Source: Deltaproteobacteria bacterium (GTDB lineage Bacteria > Desulfobacterota > Syntrophobacteria > Syntrophobacterales > Syntrophobacteraceae). Taken from it: a DNA stretch of 64,000 bases. The position numbers were made by a program, and so were the translations under genes. The DNA is taken from NCBI GenBank assembly GCA_021780695.1, contig JAJXYD010000012.1, positions 1 to 64,000 of the forward strand. Reading direction: 5' to 3'. Under the pieces are notes generated by a model that saw only the letters and a program-made list of their open reading frames with translations, ran no database searches and had not been told where the DNA came from. Below, piece after piece: positions 1 to 6,546 of the stretch. Numbering within the stretch: the stretch's first letter is position 1; each line of letters opens with the position of its first letter.

Positions 1-150
1 GTTACCGGAACGCCGCTTCCAACTACTACCGAGGTGTACGGACAATTCCCCGGACGGGACTTTAACCCGCTAGATGAAACAGTTGTTACTGCGAACGGAC
101 GCCCTTTACATTTTATATTTACTTGGTCTTTAGGACGTCCCATATCCTAG
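1..150 (+). other. Open frame entering from the left edge, no recognised product
   Basis: Frame 1 is open from base 1 to a TAG at 148-150 and would encode 49 residues ending in WSLGRPIS. It has no start codon or ribosome binding site inside the window. I recognise no domain. It could be the 3' end of a gene that begins outside the window, or chance. It stops exactly at the left inverted repeat at 146-161, so an insertion may have supplied the stop codon. Confidence 0.15.
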
Positions 151-265
151 TGTGACGTCCCTTAAGTTCCGTGATATTCTGCCAGGCAGTGTGAGGCTGC
201 CCGGAGCCGGAGCTTGGAAAGTGCTATCGTTTTGTATCATGCAATTTACGGGATGTTACACTAGG
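146..265. repeat. Small inverted-repeat element (MITE-like), about 120 bp
   Basis: CCTAGTGTGACGTCCC at 146-161 is matched in inverted orientation by GGGATGTTACACTAGG at 250-265, 14 of 16 positions. The 88 bases between contain no credible gene. The outer 8-mer CCTAGTGT recurs at 1411-1418, right beside another inverted-repeat element. The size and terminal repeats suggest a non-autonomous insertion, but I see no convincing target-site duplication and cannot assign a family. Confidence 0.35.
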
Positions 266-293
266 TCTGTTAAGCTCAATGAGCGTTGCCGGC

Positions 294-776
294 TTATACA
301 AAGAGCTCTGACATATGGTCAAACGGAGACTTGACCCCTTTTCTTTCTCGGATGCCGCCATGCACACCAATTTTCTGCATCTGATTTCTTATCTCGGTCT
401 CGAACCGCGACTGGTCATGGCCATTCCTGGTTGTCACGAGACGAGCGTGGAGCGCCGCACCAGGGGCGAGGCCCCGGGTGGAGCACACCCCTATGGAGAG
501 CCTGCAGCCAAGGATATCCAGCGTCTTGCCGGCAAGAGGAAGGAATGTCGCAATGTCTCCGAAAGGGACACGCAGTACCAGTTCGGAATGGGGTGAGATG
601 TCGAGCATTCCATCACCGACATAGCGTCCCCGAATCAGCTTGATACCAATATCGCTATTTTCATGAACAACCAGCAGTACGCGGCTGAGCGCTCCATACA
701 GAGCAAACCCGTGGTCAACGGGAATCCGCGTTCCCAGAACCTTGAAGCATAGATCAACCTTCGCTTCCGGCATCAT
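294..776 (-). pseudogene. cas6: Truncated Cas6 of the I-MYXAN (Cmx6) type
   Basis: The first about 130 residues resemble the Cmx6 branch of Cas6, the endoribonuclease that cuts CRISPR precursor RNA at the repeat. Family-like stretches are the VDLCFKVLGTRIPVDHGFAL start, GIKLIRGRYVGDGMLDIS, LPLAGKTLDILGCRLSIGV and LHARLVTTRNG. The normal C-terminal part, with the glycine-rich RNA-binding segment, is absent: similarity ends near residue 145 and the frame runs into unrelated sequence before stopping. The ATG overlaps the TGA of the WYL gene (ATGA), the coupling expected in a working operon. No other cas gene or repeat array is visible. I infer a remnant of a deleted CRISPR locus; the family call rests on recalled motifs, not an alignment. 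Confidence 0.7.
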
Positions 777-1258
777 AGTATTCTCCCTCCTTTGTGCCTG
801 GCTTCGTCGATGAAATACCGTTCTGCGGCCCTGCGGTGCTCATTAGCCACGCGGCCACTCAACTCCTGCGACCTCATAACCTCAACCCGCCATCCATAAT
901 AGAGTATCCTGTTCACGAAATCAGGCGTGATCGGCAATCGCAGCAGGAAGCAAACGGAGCCATCGGGGTGCGTATAGACCTCCTGGCTCTTATGCCGGTG
1001 CGCCGCCGGAAGCCGCGGGACATCTTCGAAACGCTACCCCTGGGCCGATCTGCCCAAGGTAAGCTTCAACCCCTTCCGGACGACGTAGAGATCCTTTTGA
1101 ATCATCCGCTCGCTTATCTCAAAGAGGGCCGTCAGGTCGCGCCTTCGGAAGCGGCCGGATCCTGAGTCTATGATCTGGACGAGTTCAAGGATGGGTGAGA
1201 TGCGCTTGGTTTCTTCGTAGATACGACCGAACCACGGAAGCATGCCGGACCTTTGCAT
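773..1258 (-). pseudogene. WYL-family transcription regulator, amber codon and internal deletion
   Basis: An ATG at 1258, preceded by GAGGAGG seven bases upstream, opens a winged-helix N-terminus (PILELVQIIDSGSGRFRRRD, then FEISERMIQKDL) typical of WYL regulators, which bind DNA and sense ligands and often accompany cas operons. Codon 75 is TAG (1034-1036), where relatives have an aromatic residue before FEDVPRLPA. The same frame then continues to a TGA at 773-775, but the WYL domain itself, roughly 130 residues, is missing. PRLPAAH joins directly to a C-terminal WCX-like segment (VYTHPDGSVCFLLRLPITPD and YYGWRVEVM). Deletion and stop together make function unlikely. The gene is translationally coupled to the truncated cas6 behind it. 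Confidence 0.7.
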
Positions 1259-1420
1259 GGTCCGCCCTCCTCTCATTGCAGTTGGACGAAAACACGGCCA
1301 AATTAGTCGCACAGTGAGAACAAAGCTGTTTTCGTGGAAAATCATGTAGGTGGAAATAAATACACCCTTTTGACACAATTAGAAAGCGGGAATTTCCAAG
1401 CCCAGCAGATCCTAGTGTAT

Positions 1421-1740
1421 TGTCAACAAATAGAAATGTCCGGTTTTAAAGCAAATGAATTGTCCGGTTTTAGTCAAGTTCCGTAAATTCGGTCAGCCAT
1501 CATGGATGTTTCCGAGCGGGTTTTAGGGACATGGCACGATCCGCTCGTTTCTCCTTTCTTTGTAGGCTTTTGCGCTCAGGGGGTACCGGAAAGGACCGGC
1601 CTCCGTACGTCTCTTCGAATCGCATTTTTCGCACCCCCTGTAGCAACTCTGTCCCTCTCACAGGCCCCCTCCTTTGGAGGCCTATCTAAACCGGACAATT
1701 CACGTGCTACAAGTGCGGACATTTTATTTGTTCGCTACAA
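1421..1740. mobile_element. Non-autonomous insertion-sequence remnant with doubled terminal repeats
   Basis: The left end (from 1421) and the reverse complement of the right end (from 1740) share AACAAATA, then AATGTCCG, then, 23-24 bases further in, GAATTGTCCGGTTT. Two TGTCCG copies inside each terminus is the arrangement of IS21- and IS481-like elements. Only about 210 bases lie between the ends. They hold part of an open frame (1502-1813) with no transposase motif. I read it as an internally deleted, immobile or trans-mobilised copy. The family assignment is a guess. Confidence 0.5.
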
Positions 1741-1745
1741 TAAGC

Positions 1746-1775
1746 TTGACAAAATCGCCCCGATCGGAGAAGATT
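1746..1775 (+). promoter_or_regulatory. Weak promoter candidate upstream of cooT
   Basis: TTGACA at 1746-1751 is a perfect -35 hexamer, but the -10 (AAGATT or GATTTT near 1769-1776) is poor. If used, it would transcribe through the hairpin at 1856-1910 before reaching cooT, which would make that hairpin an attenuator. Confidence 0.25.
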
Positions 1776-1855
1776 TTCGCGTTTGGTTGTTCTTTCCATG
1801 GCCGTTGGCATGAAGCCGCAGCCTGTTTCAACCAATATTCAATTCTAAGATAATA

Positions 1856-1910
1856 AAGCCAGGGAGGCTTTGATGGGTTTTATCTCGCCCATTTCTCCCT
1901 GGCTTTTTTT
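1856..1910 (+). terminator. Intrinsic terminator, possibly an attenuator ahead of cooT
   Basis: AAGCCAGGGAG (1856-1866) pairs with CTCCCTGGCTT (1895-1905), followed by a run of seven T. A second nested stem, ATGGG with CCCAT, sits in the loop. It lies only about 65 bases before cooT and there is no complete gene upstream on this strand, so it may act on a cooT leader transcript rather than ending an upstream gene. Confidence 0.6.
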
Positions 1911-1973
1911 GTTTGCTTGCGGGGAACTTGATTTGCGGGCCGGTAAATACATAGCTGCGAGGAGGACATAAAA

Positions 1974-2183
1974 ATGTGCGAAGCCAATGTGTTTCTTGCA
2001 AGAAAAGGTAAAGAGGAAATCGTTATGGAAAATGTAGATGTTTTAAGGCCGGAAGGCGACCACATCTATATCAGGGATATTTTTGGCGAACAACTGAGGC
2101 TGCGGGCATGCATTAAAGAGATGAACCTGGTCGAGCATCGCATTATTCTCGAGGAAAACGCAACTTCAGAGTCTGCCCCATGA
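1974..2183 (+). CDS. cooT: CooT-family nickel-binding protein
   Basis: A 69-residue protein starting MCEANVFLARKG, with the conserved Cys2 and the VLRPEGDHIYIRDIFGE core of the CooT family (PF10133). CooT binds one nickel through its N-terminal Cys and helps nickel delivery to carbon monoxide dehydrogenase. The start is fixed by the need for Cys at position 2 and by GAGGAGGA eight bases before the ATG. Its stop overlaps the next ATG by four bases, so it is coupled to the DUF3842 gene. It converges on the cbiMQO importer, and a cooC-like gene lies 14 kb away, supporting a nickel role. No CODH gene is visible in the window. Confidence 0.85.
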   Translation: MCEANVFLARKGKEEIVMENVDVLRPEGDHIYIRDIFGEQLRLRACIKEMNLVEHRIILEENATSESAP

Positions 2184-2602
2184 CTCGAATAGTCATCATA
2201 GACGGACAGGGGGGCAGCATCGGTTCCGGTGTAATTAAAAAGATAAAGCAACTTTATGGCGAAAAGGTGGAAATCTGGGCGCTTGGAACCAATGCAATTG
2301 CTACCGGACAGATGTTGAAAGCCGGCGCCAACCGGGGAGCGACCGGAGAAAGCGCCGTATGCCATAGCGCCGCTCAGGCGGACATCATCATCGGTCCGAT
2401 TTCGATTCTGCTCGCAAATGCGATGATGGGAGAAATCACGGGTACTATGGCCAATGCGATCGGTGCTTCCCGCGCTGCCAAGCTCCTGCTGCCAATTACC
2501 CCGGAACCGGTAACCGTGGTGGGCGTGGTGAGGGAGCCGCTTCCCCATCTCATAGAAAAGCTGGTGAAAGAGAACTTGCAGGCCATCGTCAAAAACACGT
2601 AA
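2180..2602 (+). CDS. DUF3842 family protein
   Basis: 140 residues beginning MTRIVIIDGQGGSIGSGVI, with WALGTNAIATGQMLKAGANR and a Gly/Ala-rich centre. This matches the DUF3842 family (PF12953), whose function is unknown. The start resembles a nucleotide-binding fold (IVIIDGQGGSIG), but it lacks a complete Walker A motif. The family Asn/Gly pattern is intact. It overlaps cooT by four bases (ATGA) and is therefore translated with it, suggesting a role in metal handling or regulation. No transmembrane segments and no signal peptide are seen. Confidence 0.8.
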   Translation: MTRIVIIDGQGGSIGSGVIKKIKQLYGEKVEIWALGTNAIATGQMLKAGANRGATGESAVCHSAAQADIIIGPISILLANAMMGEITGTMANAIGASRAAKLLLPITPEPVTVVGVVREPLPHLIEKLVKENLQAIVKNT

Positions 2603-2722
2603 CGTCCTTAGTTCTTGCGAGAACTGCTTCGGGGATTCGCGCTAAGAAGCTGTGAGCCACTCTCGTTGCGTGCTGAAGCTATTTCAGCCGGGAAGGAGGG
2701 GGAAATAGCGTAAGGACCGATT

Positions 2723-3529
2723 TCAATCATGGCTGTGGTAGTGCCGGTGTCCCCCTTCGTGCCCGTGCTCGTGATACTGCGGGTCGATCAGGTTGACGCG
2801 CAGCAGCAACTCCCTGTCCGAGAGCACTTTCGACGGAGGACCATCGGCCACTATCCGGTGTTCCTCGCTGAAAACCATCGCCCGGTCGGCGATCTCCTCG
2901 ACAATCTGCAGATCGTGGGTGGTGATTATGATCGACTTTCCCGCCCCTCCCAGTTGCTGGATCAAGCGGATCAGCTTTCGTTGCGTCCTCGGGTCCAGAC
3001 CTCCGGTTGGTTCATCGAGAAGCAGCACATCCGGGTTGAGGGAGAGCACCGAGGCCAGGGCCACAAGCCTCTTCTCACCCCCTGAAAGCCTGAACGGCGG
3101 CCGCTTGCGAAAACGCTCCAGGTTTAACATCGTGATCACCTCATCGACCACCCGGTTGACCTTGTCCGCCGGCCAACCCATCTGAACCGGTCCGAAAGCG
3201 ATCTCTTCCCAGACGTTGGAGTTGAACAACTGGGAATCGGCTTTCTGAAACACAAATCCCACCCGGCGGCGGAAAGCGAAGGAAAACTCTTCGTTGGCAA
3301 GGGTCTTTTCGCTAAGCGCCTGCCCCAGGGCCTCGATCGTTCCCTCCTTCGTAAACAACAGGCCGTTTAGAAGCTTTAACAGGGTGGACTTCCCGCTCCC
3401 GTTCGCCCCCAGAAGCGCCACCTTCTCGCCCCTGCGGATAGTCAGGTTGACTCCTTCCAGCGCTTTTTCCCCGCTCGGGTAGCTAAAACCCACATCTTTC
3501 AATGAAAAGACCACCCCATCACCAGACAA
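2723..3529 (-). CDS. cbiO: Cobalt/nickel ECF transporter ATPase CbiO
   Basis: ATP-binding subunit (268 residues) of an energy-coupling-factor importer for Co2+ or Ni2+. Visible motifs are Walker A GANGSGKST, a Q-loop at VGFVFQKADSQLFN, signature LSGGEKR, Walker B VLLLDEPTGGLD and switch histidine TTHD. The C-terminus is histidine-rich (HEHGHEGGHRHYHSHD), which could bind or sense the transported metal. I choose TTG at 3529: GGAGGTGA ends four bases before it, whereas the longest frame would place the start inside that ribosome binding site. It overlaps cbiQ by 11 bases and is last in the operon. Confidence 0.9.
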   Translation of the reverse strand: MSGDGVVFSLKDVGFSYPSGEKALEGVNLTIRRGEKVALLGANGSGKSTLLKLLNGLLFTKEGTIEALGQALSEKTLANEEFSFAFRRRVGFVFQKADSQLFNSNVWEEIAFGPVQMGWPADKVNRVVDEVITMLNLERFRKRPPFRLSGGEKRLVALASVLSLNPDVLLLDEPTGGLDPRTQRKLIRLIQQLGGAGKSIIITTHDLQIVEEIADRAMVFSEEHRIVADGPPSKVLSDRELLLRVNLIDPQYHEHGHEGGHRHYHSHD

Positions 3530-4436
3530 ATCGATCACCTCCAATCAGAATTATCGAGATCAATACGATAAAGACTGCCCATAGCCAGTCCAGGCCACCA
3601 ATCCTGGAATTGCTCAGGGTGTGCGGCGTACCGGTGTACCCCCTGGACAGCATGGCCGCATGGACCTCCTCGCTCAGGCTGAGCGCTATCATCCACAAAG
3701 ACCCCATGGTGTTTCCCACAAACCGCTGCTGCTCCCTGGTGCTCGTGCGGGCCACCGTGCGGCTCCGGCGCGCCTCGAACATGTCCTGGGCGCCATTGAG
3801 CAAAACGTAGATATAGCGGTAGGTCATCTCGAGGATCTTGAGAAATAGCGTCGGCACACCTATCATGCCGAATCCCCTCATGAGGTAGGCCCAGCGCGTG
3901 GTAAGCGTCAACAGCACGGCCACGGAAACACACGCCGCCACTCGCAGCACGAAAAGAACCGCCGCTTGCGTCCCCTGGCGGGTAATCGTCAATTGGTGAT
4001 GGCCTCCGTAATGCAGCAGCACCACCAACGGCTCCCCCGGGCGAACTATGTTAAAAAGTGTCGGAAAGACGATAACCGCCGTAAAGATCGGTATGAACAC
4101 CCAGACGCGCTTTAGAAATAGGCCCGGAGGAACCGCCGACATGTAGGCCAAAAGCAGCACGTACAAGTTGAGAAGCAGCAGCGAGGCCCAACTGTGCAAA
4201 CACGAGGCCGCAAAAATCAGGACCAGGCTGGTGGCCACCTTGACGCCGGGATGCAGCCCCTGCATCAGTCCTTTTCGGGCGGCAATCCGTTCGGCATAGA
4301 AATCGTCGAGCAGGAAGCCCGAGAAGGTATCTACGCTCTTTTGCGCAAAGCTGCGTCGGGCTTTCTTGCTGTTTGTCAAAGGGGGGAGCGGCCCCTGGGT
4401 CTCCAGGAGCCACTCCGGTATCTGAAAATCTACCAT
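3519..4436 (-). CDS. cbiQ: Cobalt/nickel ECF transporter membrane component CbiQ
   Basis: 305 residues with about five to six hydrophobic segments (LVLIFAASCLHSWASLLLLN, VWVFIPIFTAVIVFPTLFN, the segment around AVLFVLRVAACVSVAVLLTL, and a C-terminal WAVFIVLISIILIGG). It contains the EVHAAMLSRGYTG coupling helix that contacts the ATPase. This is the T component that links ATP hydrolysis by CbiO to the metal-binding CbiM. The hydrophilic N-terminus of about 70 residues is longer than in many CbiQ proteins. It sits between cbiM (47-bp gap) and cbiO (11-bp overlap) in one minus-strand operon. Confidence 0.9.
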   Translation of the reverse strand: MVDFQIPEWLLETQGPLPPLTNSKKARRSFAQKSVDTFSGFLLDDFYAERIAARKGLMQGLHPGVKVATSLVLIFAASCLHSWASLLLLNLYVLLLAYMSAVPPGLFLKRVWVFIPIFTAVIVFPTLFNIVRPGEPLVVLLHYGGHHQLTITRQGTQAAVLFVLRVAACVSVAVLLTLTTRWAYLMRGFGMIGVPTLFLKILEMTYRYIYVLLNGAQDMFEARRSRTVARTSTREQQRFVGNTMGSLWMIALSLSEEVHAAMLSRGYTGTPHTLSNSRIGGLDWLWAVFIVLISIILIGGDRFVW

Positions 4437-4482
4437 GGTGAAATCAGGTTCCTTCCTGTCCCCGCTGCTTTTAGATCCCTCG

Positions 4483-5529
4483 CTATGAATTTCCCCGGCC
4501 CCCGTCTTCCCTGGCGGCTACCAGCCTGCTGACCAGATAGGTGAGGCCACCAACGATGGCGATCCCAACTACCGCCGCCGCGTAATAGCCTATGCTCTGA
4601 TGAAAGAGGTCGGGAGCGTCGGCTGAAAAACGGGAGTTAGGAACGCCGTAATCCTGCAAGAGGGCGTGTAAGTGGCCCGCCAGAGCTGCCATGCCCTTGG
4701 GCACAAAGTGGAAAGCCTTCTTGATATCCTCCACCGAGTCTTCGCCAAAAGCGCCTCCCGGCGCCAACAACCCGAGCGGAACCAGCAGGATAAGCCCGAT
4801 AATTGCCCACCACATTCTGTTTAACCTCATCTTAACCGGCTCTACCCTGGCAGCTATCTGGTCCGCGATGACCGACGGGTTGGTCGCCTGGAAATAGCGG
4901 GTTACCAGACCGGTGACGATCGCTTCGACGGGGCCGGCCATAAAAGCGTGAGCCAACAGCATGGCCGGTACCGCAACCTGGATCGGATAGGGGCAATAGA
5001 GAGGCACGCCCTGCGCGGTGTGAAACAGCAGTGGTTGCAGGCCCAGCTCGGTGCCGTTGCAAAGTGCCGCTGCGTTGATTCCGATGTAGCTGCCGATGGC
5101 CCCCCAAATCCAGCGCTTCGATGAGGTAACCTCTGTTTTACCGGCCATCCGCTGGTAAATGAACCAGGTCACAAAAGGAATCACTACCGCCATATTAAAA
5201 CAGTTGAAACCGTAGGTAAAGATTCCCCCGTCGCCGAACAACAGGGCCTGGATCGCCAGGGCGATCGAAATACAGATGCTTGCCGCCCATGGGCCCAGGA
5301 TAACCGCCAGGATACCCCCGCCCACGGCATGCGCCGTCGTCCCTCCCGGTATGGGTACGTTGAACATCATGATGACGAAGGAAAAGGCCGCGCCCATCAC
5401 CATTAGCGGGATCAACCGGGTATTGAGGCTTTTTTTTACCTTCTTGACCGCGATTGCCCAGATCGGCAACATGCCGACATAGCCTACCGCGCATGTCGAT
5501 GGACTCAAATAACCGTCGGGAATATGCAT
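4483..5529 (-). CDS. cbiM: Cobalt/nickel ECF substrate-binding membrane protein, CbiM fused to a CbiN-like tail
   Basis: Begins MHIPDGYLSPSTCAVGY, the N-terminus whose free amine and His2 coordinate the metal in CbiM/NikM. I therefore start at ATG 5529, eight bases after AAGGAGG, not at the ATG nine codons earlier. Conserved PIPGGTTAHAVGGG and a multi-helix body follow (residues 1-210). The last 110 residues have two membrane helices around a hydrophilic loop, the layout of the CbiN/PDGLE partner, so the accessory component seems fused and no separate cbiN is present. 348 residues. It is first gene of cbiM-cbiQ-cbiO. Nickel or cobalt cannot be told from sequence; nearby nickel accessory genes favour nickel, and B12-dependent mutase genes leave cobalt open. 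Confidence 0.88.
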   Translation of the reverse strand: MHIPDGYLSPSTCAVGYVGMLPIWAIAVKKVKKSLNTRLIPLMVMGAAFSFVIMMFNVPIPGGTTAHAVGGGILAVILGPWAASICISIALAIQALLFGDGGIFTYGFNCFNMAVVIPFVTWFIYQRMAGKTEVTSSKRWIWGAIGSYIGINAAALCNGTELGLQPLLFHTAQGVPLYCPYPIQVAVPAMLLAHAFMAGPVEAIVTGLVTRYFQATNPSVIADQIAARVEPVKMRLNRMWWAIIGLILLVPLGLLAPGGAFGEDSVEDIKKAFHFVPKGMAALAGHLHALLQDYGVPNSRFSADAPDLFHQSIGYYAAAVVGIAIVGGLTYLVSRLVAAREDGGRGNS

Positions 5530-5730
5530 TCCAAAATCCTCCTTGACCTTGTTCAACTAAAAATCACGAAATAATAAAAAAGACCATCAAAATCCTCTGC
5601 TTCACCTTCGGGGAAGACAAAAGACCTTCATGGCCTTATATATTCGCCTTATAGAGCGGAAAAACCACTTCCGCAAACTTCCGGCCCTCATGCCCGCCGT
5701 CATAGGCTCGCGGCGGCGCATCTCACCGAC

Positions 5731-5746
5731 TGTATAATTGCATACA
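5731..5746. promoter_or_regulatory. Possible operator dyad in the cbiM leader region
   Basis: TGTAT-N6-ATACA is a small dyad about 200 bases upstream of cbiM, between it and the divergent promoter at 5792-5820. A TTGACG on the minus strand (5769-5774) lies just upstream, so the dyad could overlap a cbiM promoter. It vaguely recalls NikR-type dyads, but the half-sites are only five bases. Weakly supported. Confidence 0.25.
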
Positions 5747-5791
5747 ACTAACACTGCGAAACGGCGCCGTCAATAAAAAAAATTCTTTTCC

Positions 5792-5820
5792 TTGACTTCT
5801 TCTTGTTTTCCCCCTATAAA
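5792..5820 (+). promoter_or_regulatory. Strong sigma-70-type promoter divergent from cbiM
   Basis: TTGACT (5792-5797), a 17-base spacer, and TATAAA (5815-5820) on the plus strand. This is among the best promoter matches in the window. Transcription would start near 5827 and run into a leader ending in a hairpin plus T7 at 5903-5951. No well-supported gene follows for over 700 bases. Confidence 0.6.
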
Positions 5821-5902
5821 ACCGGAAGAATATCTGCGATCTGAAATCGCGCCCATGTTCGTTTTATGCATAACCAGACTGGAATTTAGTCCGAGCCTGG
5901 AA

Positions 5903-5951
5903 GGCCGGTGTGTGGGTTTATCCCCCTTGCCCGCTTTTCCCGGCTTTTTTT
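5903..5951 (+). terminator. Hairpin plus T-run ending a short leader transcript
   Basis: GCCGG (5904-5908) pairs with CCGGC (5940-5944), with a GGG/CCC pair inside, followed by TTTTTTTATT. With the promoter at 5792 it would release an RNA of about 125 bases: an attenuated leader or a small RNA. I could not match the leader to a known metal or cofactor riboswitch. Confidence 0.4.
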
Positions 5952-6022
5952 ATTCGCGCGGGCTTTTGGTGATACACTGTACACCGCAAAACCAAAATTC
6001 AAACCCGCGGAGAGCAAAGCTC

Positions 6023-6145
6023 ATGTGCGAGCACAGCTTGGAATCAAAAGGCCACGACAACGATAAGCACCGCCATCATAGCGGTTCGCGTGAAGCCGCG
6101 TCAGGCCCCGTTTTCGCAAAAAGAAAAGCTCCTCAACCGGTTTGA
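6023..6145 (+). CDS. Possible small His-rich protein, uncertain
   Basis: A 40-codon frame starting MCEHSLESKGHDNDKHRHHS, with GGAG ten bases before the ATG. The N-terminus mixes Cys and several His, suggestive of metal binding and in keeping with the divergent cbiM operon, but the C-terminal half is ordinary and no family is recognised. A natural-looking minus-strand frame (6021-6227) overlaps it completely, so at most one is real. Either could be a decayed fragment. Confidence 0.25.
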   Translation: MCEHSLESKGHDNDKHRHHSGSREAASGPVFAKRKAPQPV

Positions 6146-6369
6146 TGTCGGCGCCCGTCATGACAACGACCATGCAGTCTGCCAGGGAAATCCGGTCGTC
6201 GAAGCCGGCCAAATCGGAACAGCGCAAACCGCACGGTTGATCCGTGCGGCTTTGGGCCTTACTGCCCGCTAAAACGAAAATCTTTAAAGGACCCTTGCAT
6301 TGGCGAGGTCCCTGTAGGGTGCGTGAGCAAAGCTCCGCGAACCATTTACCTCCCGTTTCGAATCAATTT

Positions 6370-6428
6370 AGCCGCGAAGGCTTTCCAAACCCCGAAGGGT
6401 TTGCGGGATTTTCGCGGCTCTTTTCTTT
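6370..6428 (+). terminator. Intrinsic terminator upstream of the porin gene
   Basis: AGCCGCGAA (6370-6378) pairs with TTCGCGGCT (6411-6419), followed by CTTTTCTTT. It would end plus-strand transcripts from the 5.8-6.3 kb region and insulate the porin gene. The remaining bases of 6146-6546 hold another GC hairpin (CCGCACGG/CCGTGCGG near 6230-6248) and no gene I can support. Confidence 0.6.
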
Positions 6429-6546
6429 CCGCACAGTCATATACTTAATTATTCTTATAATTTTCATTCGTTAACTTTATCGCTCAGGCTTGCCGCGCCT
6501 TGAGGCGTGTAAAGCAATAGTAACGGGACAAAGGGAGGAGACAGTG

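Noticed and set aside
1502..1813. 103-codon frame inside and past the IS remnant
   Set aside because: No transposase motif and no ribosome binding site; it crosses the right terminal repeat.
5530..5790. Possible cobalamin or NiCo riboswitch upstream of cbiM
   Set aside because: Neither the GCCACTG B12 box nor the GGGACAGG NiCo core is present.
6021..6227. Minus-strand frame with natural-looking peptide (VVVMTGADIKPVEELFFLRK)
   Set aside because: Only a TTG start without ribosome binding site, no recognised family, and it overlaps another small frame. May be a decayed gene, not supported.
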